A stretch of DNA of 32,596 nucleotides, from NCBI GenBank assembly GCA_035279525.1, contig DATEHQ010000140.1, positions 1 through 32,596 on the forward strand. Reading direction: 5' to 3'. The translations under genes were made by a program, and so were the position numbers. Shown here one piece after another: positions 22,406 through 30,855 of the stretch. The notes beneath the pieces are model-generated. The model searched no databases. It saw nothing but the letters and a program-made list of their open reading frames with translations, and was not told the DNA's origin. Source of the stretch: DATEHQ01 sp035279525 (GTDB taxonomy: Bacteria > Chloroflexota > Dormibacteria > Dormibacterales > Dormibacteraceae). Each line of letters starts with the position of its first letter. Position 1 is the first letter of the stretch.

Positions 22406-22424
22406 TCGGTAAGGAATTCTTCCT
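22406..22424. promoter_or_regulatory. candidate ROK-repressor operator, site 2
   Basis: Read on minus, AGGAA-GAA-TTCCTTACCGA closely matches site 1 (AGGAA-AC-TTCCTTAACAA). It lies directly before the ROK start codon at 22429. A further TTAAGG half-site sits at 22399-22404. This suggests autoregulation. Confidence 0.5.
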
Positions 22425-22428
22425 AACT

Positions 22429-23688
22429 ATGGGAACGCTTCCACCCGCCCAATCCGAGCCGGCGCCGCGACGGCCGCTGATGCGAGACCAGAGCATCACG
22501 GTCGGCACGCCGAGCCTCCTCCGCGCGATCAACGAGCGCACCGTGCTCGACCTGATCCACCGCCAGGGGCCGCTCTCCCGGGCGCAGGTCGCGCGGGTGA
22601 GCGGTCTGTCCAAGCCAACCGTGTCGCTCACCCTGACCGGCCTGCTCGACGCGAGGCTGGTCCGCGAGGTCGGCCGGCAGCGCGGCGAGCGGGGTCCCAG
22701 CGCGCTCCTGTACGAGCTCAACCCGGCGGCCGGTTGGGTGGTGGGCGTCGACGTGGGCCGGCGCTGGGTGCGGGCGGCCCTCGCCGACATCTCCGGCGCC
22801 GTGGTGGCGCGCCGCGACGAGCGCGCGCGGGTGTCGAGCGCGAAGACGCTCATCGGCCAGATCGGTTCGATCGCCCGCCACCTCGCCGCCGACGCCGGCC
22901 TGCGCTGGCCGCAGGTCACCCACATCGCGCTCGGCAGCCCCGGCGTGTTCGACCCCTCACACGGCTACATGGCCATGGCGCCGAACCTTCCGGGCTGGGG
23001 TCGCAGCGGCATCGTCGGGGCCGTGAGCGAGGAGCTCGGCACCAACGTGAGCTTCGAGAACGACGTCAACCTGGCCGCGCTGGCCGAGCGGGCCGACGGC
23101 CTGGGTCGCAACGTGGACAGCTTCGTATTCCTCTCGGTGGGGACCGGCGTCGGCATGGCCCTGGTCATCGACGGCCGCCTGTATCGCGGAGCGCACGGCG
23201 CGGCGGGCGAGGTCGCCTACATGCCGCTGGGGATGGGCGACCCGCACGATCCGGCCAACCGGCGCCGTGGTGCCTTCGAGGAGTCCGCCGCCGCCGCGGG
23301 CGTGGTCCGCATGGCACGCCGGCTCGGCATGCGGTCTCCGCTGACTCCGGAGCGGATCTTCACGGCGGCACGGCGCGGCCACGCCGTCGCGTCGCGCGTG
23401 GTCGAGGCCGAGGCCGCCCGCCTCGCGCTTGCCATCGCCACCGTCACGCCGGTGCTCGACCCGGAGCTCGTCATCCTTGGCGGCGGCATCGGGCGCAACG
23501 GCGACCTGCTGCTCGAGCCGATCGAGCGCGAGCTGCGCCAGCTCGTGCCTTTCCGGCCGAAGGTCGTCGTGTCGGCGCTTGGCGAGGATGCGGTGCTGCG
23601 CGGGGCCATCGCCACCGCGCTCGAGGTCGCGCGGGAGCGCGTTTTCGCCCGCTCGCCCGCTCGCCAGGTCCAGGAGGTGGCCGGTTGA
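22429..23688 (+). CDS. ROK-family transcriptional repressor
   Basis: The 419-aa protein has an N-terminal winged helix-turn-helix (about residues 30-80: LLRAINERTVLDLIHRQGPLSRAQVARVSGLSKPTVSLTLTGLL). A ROK sugar-kinase-like domain follows, with VVGVDVGRRWVRAAL, FENDVNLAALAE, GTGVGMALVIDGRLYRGAHGAAGEVAY and LVILGGGIGRNG. The Cys-rich zinc motif usual in ROK proteins (CGxxGCLE) is absent; the site reads NRRRGAFEES. It probably represses the GH4, kinase and ABC genes and senses a sugar or its phosphate. ATG 22429 is used; ATG 22480 also precedes the HTH. Likely operators lie at 21038 and 22406. Confidence 0.9.
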   Translation: MGTLPPAQSEPAPRRPLMRDQSITVGTPSLLRAINERTVLDLIHRQGPLSRAQVARVSGLSKPTVSLTLTGLLDARLVREVGRQRGERGPSALLYELNPAAGWVVGVDVGRRWVRAALADISGAVVARRDERARVSSAKTLIGQIGSIARHLAADAGLRWPQVTHIALGSPGVFDPSHGYMAMAPNLPGWGRSGIVGAVSEELGTNVSFENDVNLAALAERADGLGRNVDSFVFLSVGTGVGMALVIDGRLYRGAHGAAGEVAYMPLGMGDPHDPANRRRGAFEESAAAAGVVRMARRLGMRSPLTPERIFTAARRGHAVASRVVEAEAARLALAIATVTPVLDPELVILGGGIGRNGDLLLEPIERELRQLVPFRPKVVVSALGEDAVLRGAIATALEVARERVFARSPARQVQEVAG

Positions 23689-23758
23689 AGCCGCCTCGAG
23701 GTTTCTCGACGATCAGCTGTTTTGCGGATTCCGCCATTCGTTTCGAGGAGGTAGCGCC

Positions 23759-25435
23759 ATGACGCGACGTCGCCAATTCGGCATCGGGTTGCTCGCATTG
23801 CTGACGCTTGTCGTGTCGGCCTGCGGCGGCAACCAGAACAACAACACCGCGAATTCCGCCCCGGCCGCCGGTGGTGAGGTGACCATCGACAACGAGAGCG
23901 GAACGCTGTGGACCTGCGACTTCAACCCATACAACGCCTCGGTCAACGGCGAGTCGTTCGGCATCATCTACGAGCCCCTCGTCTACGACAACCTGCTCAC
24001 GGACAAGAAGACGCCGTGGCTCGCCTCGAAGTACGACTGGAGCGCCGACGGCAAGACCCTGACCTTCACGATCCGTGCCGGGGTGCAGTGGAGCGACGGG
24101 CAGCCTCTCTCCGCCGACGACGTGGTCTACACCTTCAACCTGCTGAAGCAGAACTCCGCGCTCGACCTCCAGTCCGACTGGTCCGTCCTTTCGAGCGTGA
24201 CCAAGCAGGGCAGCGACCAGGTCGTGATGACCTTCCAGAGCTCGGCCGTGCCGTACTTCTACCAGGTGGCGGCCCAGACGGCGATCGTGCCGCAGCACGT
24301 CTGGTCGGCGATCAAAGACCCGACGTCGAAGGTCGCCCAGCCGGTCGGCACGGGTCCCTTCAAGATGAGCCAGTGCACACCACAGAACGTGGAGTACACC
24401 AAGAACTCGAGCTACTGGCAGAAGGGCCTGCCCTACATCCAGACCGTCAACTACCCGGCCTTCACCGACAACGACCCGGCCAACCAGTTCCTGGCCGCCG
24501 GCCAGGCCCAGTGGGGCGGCCAGTTCATCCCGAACATCGACACCTACTACGTCGCGAGGGACAGGGCCAACAACCACTACTGGTTCCCGCCGATCGCCAA
24601 CGTCGACATCTGGATCAACCTGACGAAGTCGCCGCTGGACAACAAGGCCGTGCGCCAGGCCCTCGCCTACGGCATCGACCGAGGCAGCGTGTCCCAGAAA
24701 GGTGAATACGGGTACGAACCTGCCGGCAACCAGACCGGGGTGCTGACCCCGACCTTCGCGAGCTGGGTCGACCAGTCGGCGATGGGCAAGTACGGCTACA
24801 AGATGGACGTCAACAAGGCGACGCAGCTGCTCTCGCAGGCGGGCTTCACCAAGGGCTCGGACGGGATCATGGCGGACAGCTCAGGCCACAAGCTGGCGTT
24901 CACCATCATCAGCATCGCGGGTTACACCGACTGGACCGCCTCCCTCCAGGTGGTGAAGCAGAACCTGCAGCAGATCGGAGTGCAGATCACCGAGCAGGAC
25001 CAGAACAGCAACGACTACTTCAACAACCTCTTCACCGGGAACTACCAGCTCGCGTACGGTGAGCTCGCGACCTCGCCCGGCCCTTCGCCGTACTACGAGC
25101 TCCGCAACACTCTCGACAGCGCCACCACGGCGGCGATCGGCCAGACCGCGGCGGGCGACTACGAGCGCTACAAGAACCCACAGGTCGACTCGCTCCTCGA
25201 CCAGTACGGTGCGACCACCGATTCCAACAAACAGCACGACCTGATCAAGCAGGTCGAGGCGTTCATGCTGGAGGACGTGCCCGTGATCCCAGTCACCGAG
25301 GGCGTCGCCTGGTATGAGTATTCGACCAGGGACATAGGCGGATGGCCCACGCAGAAGGACCCGTTCGCGGCGCCCGCGCCGTGGAACCTGCCCGACTGGG
25401 AGGTCACCCTCCTGCACATCTACAAGAAGAGTTAG
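23759..25435 (+). CDS. ABC transporter substrate-binding lipoprotein, family 5
   Basis: The 558-aa lipoprotein has signal MTRRRQFGIGLLALLTLVVSAC with lipobox VSAC (lipidated Cys22), then an Asn-rich linker. The family 5 (DppA/OppA) fold follows: FGIIYEPLVYDN, KTLTFTIRAGVQWSDGQPLSADDVVYTFNLLK and VRQALAYGIDRG. Family 5 proteins bind peptides, nickel, or oligosaccharides such as cellobiose and chitobiose. The linked GH4 and kinase genes favour an oligosaccharide. GAGGAGGT (23745-23752) is a good ribosome binding site. It follows the ROK gene by 70 bp and leads the four other importer genes. A strong hairpin after it may raise its expression over the permeases. Confidence 0.93.
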   Translation: MTRRRQFGIGLLALLTLVVSACGGNQNNNTANSAPAAGGEVTIDNESGTLWTCDFNPYNASVNGESFGIIYEPLVYDNLLTDKKTPWLASKYDWSADGKTLTFTIRAGVQWSDGQPLSADDVVYTFNLLKQNSALDLQSDWSVLSSVTKQGSDQVVMTFQSSAVPYFYQVAAQTAIVPQHVWSAIKDPTSKVAQPVGTGPFKMSQCTPQNVEYTKNSSYWQKGLPYIQTVNYPAFTDNDPANQFLAAGQAQWGGQFIPNIDTYYVARDRANNHYWFPPIANVDIWINLTKSPLDNKAVRQALAYGIDRGSVSQKGEYGYEPAGNQTGVLTPTFASWVDQSAMGKYGYKMDVNKATQLLSQAGFTKGSDGIMADSSGHKLAFTIISIAGYTDWTASLQVVKQNLQQIGVQITEQDQNSNDYFNNLFTGNYQLAYGELATSPGPSPYYELRNTLDSATTAAIGQTAAGDYERYKNPQVDSLLDQYGATTDSNKQHDLIKQVEAFMLEDVPVIPVTEGVAWYEYSTRDIGGWPTQKDPFAAPAPWNLPDWEVTLLHIYKKS

Positions 25436-25444
25436 AGACGAGAC

Positions 25445-25476
25445 CGAGGGCGGTGCCGCACCGCGCGCCGCCCTCG
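25445..25476 (+). terminator. strong hairpin between binding protein and first permease
   Basis: CGAGGGCGG (25445-25453) pairs perfectly with CCGCCCTCG (25468-25476), with a 14-nt loop and no T-run. It is probably a partial terminator or a 3' mRNA stabiliser for the binding-protein transcript. Confidence 0.55.
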
Positions 25477-25490
25477 CCACCTTTCAACGG

Positions 25491-26474
25491 ATGAGCTACC
25501 TGATCCGGCGGTTGGAGTTTTTCTTCATCACGCTGTGGGCCGCGCTGACGATGAACTTCATCATCCCGCGCGTGATGCCCGGCAGCCCGGCCGAGGCGAT
25601 GCTGGCCCGCTTTCACGGCAGGGCCAGCCCCCAAGCGGTCAAGGCGATGGAGCTGGCCCTCGGTTTCCACACCAACGAGAGCGTCTTCCAGCAGTACGGC
25701 GAGTACCTCTGGAACACCGTTCACCTCAACCTTGGCACGTCGGTCTCGTACTTCCCGCTCTCGGTGAACGAGTCGATCATGTTCGGCCTCTTCTGGACGC
25801 TCGGGCTGGTCGGCATCTCGACCGTGGTCGCCTTCGTGTTCGGTACGCTCGTCGGCATCGTCAGCGCGTGGCGCAGAGGTGGGTGGCTCGACGGCATCCT
25901 GCCGACGGTCTTCGTCGTCATCTCCGCGTTCCCGTACTTCTGGGTCGCCCTCCTCTTCGTGCTCGTCTTCGCCACGGTCCTGAACTGGCTTCCAGGCGTG
26001 TTCGGGTACGACATCGGGCTGCGGATCAACCTCTCCTGGGAGTTCGTGGGCAACGTCATCCTCCATGGACTCCTGCCCGGGCTGACCATCGTCATCACCT
26101 CGATCGGCGGCTGGATCCTGACCATGCGCAACACGATGATCACCACGCTCGCCGAGGACTACGTGAAGATGGCGCGAGCGAAAGGACTGTCCCCCATGCG
26201 GATCATGTTCATGTACGCGGGCCGCAACGCGATCCTTCCGAACCTGACCGGCTTTGCGATGTCGCTCGGATTCGTGATCAGCGGCGCGATCCTGGTCGAG
26301 ATCGTCTTCAACTACCCAGGACTGGGCTACATGCTCCTGCAGGCGGTCAACAACGAGGACTTCGCATTGATGCAGGGCCTCTTCCTGCTGATCACGCTCG
26401 CCGTCCTTCTCGCCGTGCTCGCCGCCGACTTCGTCACGGCGTGGCTCGACCCGCGCACGCGTGAGGCGGGCTAG
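25491..26474 (+). CDS. ABC transporter permease, DppB type
   Basis: The 327-aa inner membrane subunit starts MSYLIRRLEFFFITLWAALTMNFIIPRVMPG, the standard DppB opening. About six helices are seen. The ATPase-coupling EAA loop reads AEDYVKMARAKGLSPMRIMFMYAGRNAILP, followed by NYPGLGYMLLQAVNNEDF. It pairs with the DppC-type subunit downstream, whose GTG start overlaps its stop by one base. The long soluble loop after the first helix is typical. No features reveal the substrate. Confidence 0.94.
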   Translation: MSYLIRRLEFFFITLWAALTMNFIIPRVMPGSPAEAMLARFHGRASPQAVKAMELALGFHTNESVFQQYGEYLWNTVHLNLGTSVSYFPLSVNESIMFGLFWTLGLVGISTVVAFVFGTLVGIVSAWRRGGWLDGILPTVFVVISAFPYFWVALLFVLVFATVLNWLPGVFGYDIGLRINLSWEFVGNVILHGLLPGLTIVITSIGGWILTMRNTMITTLAEDYVKMARAKGLSPMRIMFMYAGRNAILPNLTGFAMSLGFVISGAILVEIVFNYPGLGYMLLQAVNNEDFALMQGLFLLITLAVLLAVLAADFVTAWLDPRTREAG

Positions 26475-27400
26475 TGGGCGTCAACATCGTCGCCGACCAG
26501 ACCCGGGCGGTTGCGCCGCCGGAGGCGCCACGCCAGCGCGTGCTGGGCAACTTCGGCAAGGCCCTGCTCGCCAACCGAAAGGCGATGACCGGCGGCATCC
26601 TGCTGCTCTTCTTCGTGCTGATCGCGGTGCTGGCGCCGGTGATCGCACCGTACCCGCCACAGGCGATCCTCTTCGACCAGATCCTGCCCCCATCGCCGCA
26701 GCACCTGCTCGGGACGACCGGCAACGGGCAGGACATCTTCTCCCAGCTGGTCTGGGGTACGCGCGAGTCGCTCGCGATCGCGATCATCGCCGGCCTCGCC
26801 GCGACCCTGATCTCCGTGCTGATCGGCGTCACCGCCGCCTATCTGGGCGGGCTGTGGGACCACGTGCTCGATCTGTTCACCGACGTGTTCCTCGTCATCC
26901 CGACGCTGCCGCTGATGATCGTGATCGCCGCCTACGCGAAGAACGGTGGGGTGATCGTGCTGATCGTGGTGATCGTCATCACCGGATGGTCGTATGGGGC
27001 GCGCCAGCTGCGGGCGCAGGCGCTCTCGCTGCGCAACCGCGAGTTTCTCGAGGCCGCGCGCGTGCGTGGTGAGCGAAACCTCTACATCATCCTGGCCGAG
27101 ATACTCCCGAACATGACCTCGCTGATCGTCGCCAACTTCCTCGGCGCGGCCCTGTACGCGGTGCTCGCCGCCGCCGGCCTGCAGTTCATCGGGCTCGGGG
27201 ATCCCAACGACCTGAGCTGGGGCACGATGCTTTACTGGGCCGAGAACAACGGCGCTCTGCAGGCCGGCTCCCCGCTCTGGGCCATCGCGCCGGGCCTGTG
27301 CATCGCGGTCCTCGGGGGAGCATTCGCGCTGCTGAACTACGCGTTCGACGAGGTCGGCAACCCCGCGCTCCGGCCGGTCAGAGCGGCCCGAGCCCGCTGA
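26474..27400 (+). CDS. ABC transporter permease, DppC type
   Basis: The 308-aa membrane subunit has a first helix after about 40 cytoplasmic residues (AMTGGILLLFFVLIAVLAPVIAPY), then the DppC-typical HLLGTTGNGQDIFSQLVWGTRESL. The EAA loop REFLEAARVRGERNLYIILAEILPN is near residue 190, followed by AAGLQFIGLGDPNDLSWGTML. GTG 26474 overlaps the previous stop and its own stop overlaps the next ATG. With the DppB-type protein it should form the translocation path. Confidence 0.93.
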   Translation: MGVNIVADQTRAVAPPEAPRQRVLGNFGKALLANRKAMTGGILLLFFVLIAVLAPVIAPYPPQAILFDQILPPSPQHLLGTTGNGQDIFSQLVWGTRESLAIAIIAGLAATLISVLIGVTAAYLGGLWDHVLDLFTDVFLVIPTLPLMIVIAAYAKNGGVIVLIVVIVITGWSYGARQLRAQALSLRNREFLEAARVRGERNLYIILAEILPNMTSLIVANFLGAALYAVLAAAGLQFIGLGDPNDLSWGTMLYWAENNGALQAGSPLWAIAPGLCIAVLGGAFALLNYAFDEVGNPALRPVRAARAR

Positions 27401-28395
27401 TGGCGACCACCGTGGGATCGCTGGTGCTCGAGGTCGAAGACCTCTGCGTCGACTACCTGACCGATCGCGGCGCCGTGCGCGCGGTCGAGCGCGTCAGCCT
27501 CGAGGTCGCCCGCGGAGAGTTCCTCGGCATCGTGGGGGAGTCGGGCTGTGGCAAGTCGACTCTCCTCTTCGCCATCGCTCGCCTGTTGAGCCCGCCGGCC
27601 CAGATCTCCGCGGGCCGCGTCCGGTTCGAAGGTCGCGACATGGTCTCCATGAGCGAGGGTGAGCTGCGTCACCACCGGTGGCGCGACTACTCGGTCGTCA
27701 TGCAGAGCGCGATGAACGCGCTGAATCCCGTGCTGACGATTGGAGCCCAGCTGAAAGACGTGATCGAAGCCCATGAGCGCCGCTCGTCGAGCGAGATCAG
27801 GCAGCGCTCACAAGAGGTGCTCAGGCTCGTCGGCATCGACCCGGTGCACCTGCAGAGCTACCCACACCAGCTGAGCGGGGGAATGCGCCAGCGGGCGATG
27901 ATCGCGATGGCCCTCGTCTTCACCCCCGACCTCGTGATCATGGACGAGCCCACGTCCGCGCTCGACGTTGTCGCGCAGCGATCGCTGATGATGCAGATCA
28001 AAGAGCTGCAGCGAAAGTTCGGGTTCGCCGCCATCTTCGTGACCCACGACATGTCGCTGGTGAGCCACTTCTCGGACCGCCTCGCCGTCATGTACGCGGG
28101 GCAGATCGTCGAGGTCGGACCGACGCGAAAGGTGTTCGCTGAGCCGAAGCATCCGTACACCGTCGGCCTGATGCGCTCGTTCCCTTCGATCAGAGGCCCG
28201 CTCCAGCCGCTGGTCGGCATCGCGGGCGCACCGCCGGACCTCGCGCATCCGCCACGGGGCTGCAGGTTTCATCTGCGGTGCGCGAGCGTGATGGCGCGCT
28301 GCACCGTCGAGGAGCCCGAGTTCTACCCCCGCGAAGCGGACCTGGTCAGGTGCTTCCTCTTCGATCCGAGAGCTGAGCCGGCCGGTCGCGGATGA
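27400..28395 (+). CDS. ABC transporter ATP-binding protein, DppD type
   Basis: The 331-aa ATPase has Walker A GESGCGKST, the Q-loop in VVMQSAMNALNPV, signature LSGGMRQR, Walker B DLVIMDEPTSALD and switch HD in VTHDMSLV. The C-terminal oligopeptide/dipeptide extension (RGCRFHLRCASVMARC) carries Cys residues typical of the family. ATG 27400 overlaps the preceding TGA; its stop overlaps the next gene. It powers import together with the DppF-type protein. Confidence 0.94.
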   Translation: MATTVGSLVLEVEDLCVDYLTDRGAVRAVERVSLEVARGEFLGIVGESGCGKSTLLFAIARLLSPPAQISAGRVRFEGRDMVSMSEGELRHHRWRDYSVVMQSAMNALNPVLTIGAQLKDVIEAHERRSSSEIRQRSQEVLRLVGIDPVHLQSYPHQLSGGMRQRAMIAMALVFTPDLVIMDEPTSALDVVAQRSLMMQIKELQRKFGFAAIFVTHDMSLVSHFSDRLAVMYAGQIVEVGPTRKVFAEPKHPYTVGLMRSFPSIRGPLQPLVGIAGAPPDLAHPPRGCRFHLRCASVMARCTVEEPEFYPREADLVRCFLFDPRAEPAGRG

Positions 28396-29441
28396 TCGCG
28401 GACCTTCCGGCGCAAACAGGCGGCGGGGCCGTGGAGCTGCTTCGCACCAGCGGCCTGACCAAGCATTTCAGGCTCGGCGGGTTCCTGTCCCACCGCCACC
28501 TCCACGGAGTCGACTCGATCGAGCTCGCCATCAACGAGAACGAGATCGTGGCGCTGGTCGGTGAGAGCGGCAGCGGCAAGAGCACCATCGCGCGTCTGAT
28601 CGCGATGATCTACAAGCCGACCGCCGGGGAGATATTTCACCGTGGACGGCCGCTGAGCTCGATGCGCTCGCGGCGCGACGTGCTCGAGTACCGCGGTCGC
28701 GTCCCGATGGTCTTCCAGGACCCATACGGTTCGTTGAGCCCGGTCTACCACGTGTCGCACGGCATCATGCGGGCGCTCAAGCTGCATCGGACGGAGCTCA
28801 GCCATCGCGGACGCGAGCAAGAGGCCGAGTTCCTGCTCGAGTCGGTCGGCCTCACGCCGGTGCGTGACTTCCTCGCCAAGTATCCCTACGAGCTGAGCGG
28901 CGGGCAGCGGCAGCGGATCGGCTTCGCCCAGGCGCTGGCGTGCCGGCCTGAGCTGATCCTTGCGGATGAGCCCGTGTCGATGCTCGACGTGTCCGTTCGC
29001 ATCGGCGTCCTGAACCTGATGGCCTCGCTGCGCCGCCGGCAGCGGATCTCGTTCCTCTACATCACCCACGACATCGCGAGCGCGCGCTACGTGGCCGACC
29101 GCATCATCGTGCTCTACGCGGGAAAGGTCGCGGAGAGCGGGCCGGTCGAGGACGTCCTCGCGCACCCCAAGCATCCCTACACGCAGCTCCTGCTCTCGGC
29201 CGTGCCCGATCCGCGCGCGCCCGTGTCGCTGCCCTCCAGCACCGAGGTCCACGAGGCTCCCAGGGTGATCGACCCACCCGAGGGGTGCCGGTTCCGCACC
29301 CGATGCCCGTACGCCATCGACGAGTGCGGCCGCGTCACACCCGCACTTCGCACGCTGAGGCCGAACCACGAAGCGGCCTGCCATGTGGCGACCTCCGATC
29401 ACGAGGATTCCGCGGAGCTCGCGCAAGACCGCCTCAACTAA
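28392..29441 (+). CDS. ABC transporter ATP-binding protein, DppF type
   Basis: The 349-aa ATPase has Walker A GESGSGKST, Q-loop VFQDPYGSLSP, signature LSGGQRQR, Walker B LILADEPVSMLDVS, switch ITHDIASA, and the C-terminal extension GCRFRTRCPYAIDEC. It completes the five-gene importer. ATG 28392 overlaps the stop of the DppD-type gene by 4 nt. It is 12 bp from the proline dehydrogenase gene, which may therefore be co-transcribed. Confidence 0.94.
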   Translation: MIADLPAQTGGGAVELLRTSGLTKHFRLGGFLSHRHLHGVDSIELAINENEIVALVGESGSGKSTIARLIAMIYKPTAGEIFHRGRPLSSMRSRRDVLEYRGRVPMVFQDPYGSLSPVYHVSHGIMRALKLHRTELSHRGREQEAEFLLESVGLTPVRDFLAKYPYELSGGQRQRIGFAQALACRPELILADEPVSMLDVSVRIGVLNLMASLRRRQRISFLYITHDIASARYVADRIIVLYAGKVAESGPVEDVLAHPKHPYTQLLLSAVPDPRAPVSLPSSTEVHEAPRVIDPPEGCRFRTRCPYAIDECGRVTPALRTLRPNHEAACHVATSDHEDSAELAQDRLN

Positions 29442-29453
29442 CGTTTCACTGGC

Positions 29454-30365
29454 ATGCGCGCGTTGCTGCTGTGGGCCGCCGGAAACCCCTGGCTTTCCGC
29501 CCACGTACCCCGGTGGCGATTCGCCCGCCGGGCGGTCCGGCGCTTCCTTCCCGGCGAGGGATTCGATGCCGCGCTGAAGGCCGCATCCGGCCTCGAGAGC
29601 CAGGGCGTCGGGTCGATCTTCACGCGCCTGGGCGAGAACGTCACGGACATGAAGGAGGCGGCGGCGGTCGTCGAGCACTACGAGGAGGTGCTGGCCGCGT
29701 CGCGAGAGGTCGCGGCGGAGATCTCCGTCAAGCCGACCCAGGTCGGCCTGGACGTCGATCCCGATGCGGCTTTCGCCAACCTGGAGCGTCTCGCCGCCGC
29801 GGCGGCGCGGGCGAGGAGCTTTCTGTGGATCGACATGGAGGGCAGCGCCTACACGGACGCGACCATCGACCTCTACACGCGACTCCACTCCGCTCATCCG
29901 AACACCGGCATCGCGCTGCAGGCATACCTGCTGCGGACGGCGGCCGACATCGCGAAGCTGCTCCCGCTCAAGCCGGCCGTCCGTCTGGTCAAGGGCGCAT
30001 ACGCCGAGGCGCCGTCGATCGCGTTCACCGCCAGGCGCGACGTCGACGCCAATTACCTCGCGCTGTGTGTGCTCATGCTGCCTGAGGTCATGCGCGCAAA
30101 TCTGAGGCTCGTCATGGGCACGCACGACGTTGAGCTGGTGGCACGCGTGTGGCGGATCGCCGAGGTCCTTGGCCTGAAGAGATCGCAGCTCGAGATCGCG
30201 ATGCTCTATGGCATCCGCGCCGACCAGCAGCTGCGACTGGCGCGGGAGGGGAGCGTGGTCAGAGTCCTCATCGCCTACGGCGACGCGTGGTACGCGTGGT
30301 ACCTGAGGCGCCTCGCCGAGCGTCCGGCGAACGTCTGGTTCGTGGCGCGGCAGATGCTGCCGTGA
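29454..30365 (+). CDS. proline dehydrogenase (monofunctional)
   Basis: The 303-aa FAD enzyme oxidises proline to pyrroline-5-carboxylate at the membrane. Family landmarks in the beta/alpha barrel are AEISVKPTQVGLD, FLWIDMEGSAYTD, AVRLVKGAYAE, ANYLALC, LVMGTHDVEL, EIAMLYGIRADQQ and the C-terminal YGDAWYAWYLRRLAERPANVWFV. These correspond to the FAD- and proline-binding residues of PRODH. No P5C dehydrogenase gene is in the window. ATG 29454 is 12 nt after the importer; a clear intrinsic terminator follows. It could use proline from peptides if the importer carries peptides. Confidence 0.92.
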   Translation: MRALLLWAAGNPWLSAHVPRWRFARRAVRRFLPGEGFDAALKAASGLESQGVGSIFTRLGENVTDMKEAAAVVEHYEEVLAASREVAAEISVKPTQVGLDVDPDAAFANLERLAAAAARARSFLWIDMEGSAYTDATIDLYTRLHSAHPNTGIALQAYLLRTAADIAKLLPLKPAVRLVKGAYAEAPSIAFTARRDVDANYLALCVLMLPEVMRANLRLVMGTHDVELVARVWRIAEVLGLKRSQLEIAMLYGIRADQQLRLAREGSVVRVLIAYGDAWYAWYLRRLAERPANVWFVARQMLP

Positions 30366-30375
30366 GCTAGAAAGA

Positions 30376-30403
30376 AGAGCCGGGAGGCGGTCCGGCTCTC
30401 TTT
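30376..30403 (+). terminator. intrinsic terminator after proline dehydrogenase
   Basis: AGAGCCGG (30376-30383) pairs perfectly with CCGGCTCT (30392-30399), loop of 8 nt, followed by CTTTCCC. Confidence 0.75.
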
Positions 30404-30418
30404 CCCGAGGGCTGGGCG

Positions 30419-30673
30419 CTAAGGAACCGTTGGCACCTGACCCGCGTTTTCCTGCGCCTCACGCGCCGCGCTTTCGGTTGCCTCGTGCGCGGCCGACTCG
30501 TTCGGCACGAACTTGCCCGATGGCGCGGTGCCGGCGGCCGGGGTCGGCGTCGGGTTGGTCGCCGCCGCCACTGTCAGCGTGGTGACCCCGTACAGCACCG
30601 CACCGCCGATCCCTCCCACCATCAGCGATCCCGCGATCGCGGCCGCCATGACTGCTTTCCGAACTCCATTCAT
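30419..30673 (-). CDS. small exported protein, unknown function
   Basis: The 84-aa protein starts MNGVRKAVMAAAIAGSLMVGGIGGAV, a signal peptide or single membrane anchor. A Thr/Pro/Ala-rich linker follows, then a conserved-looking acidic helix FVPNESAAHEATESAAREAQENAG. I recall similar NExxAHExxESxAREA segments in small proteins of soil Actinobacteriota and Chloroflexota, without a known role. The start ATG has AGGAGG about 9 nt upstream. It is convergent with proline dehydrogenase and shares the gap holding that gene's terminator. Confidence 0.7.
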   Translation of the reverse strand: MNGVRKAVMAAAIAGSLMVGGIGGAVLYGVTTLTVAAATNPTPTPAAGTAPSGKFVPNESAAHEATESAAREAQENAGQVPTVP

Positions 30674-30855
30674 CCGACTTGCCTCCTGGCTCGAGATTCG
30701 CTCCCTGCGAGCGTTGAGTCGAAGGCTGGGCTCCGGATCTGAGCCCGCCGTGTGAGGAAGCTCAGAAGTCGCGCAGAGCGTGGAGAATGATCCGGCGCCC
30801 GCCGTCGTGCGTATGCATGGCAGCAGCCAACTCAGCCAAGGGAGGACGGAGCGGG

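Noticed and set aside
28323..30125. 600-codon minus-strand ORF
   Set aside because: It is antisense to the DppF-type ATPase and proline dehydrogenase, both clearly real. Its composition is that of a shadow frame.
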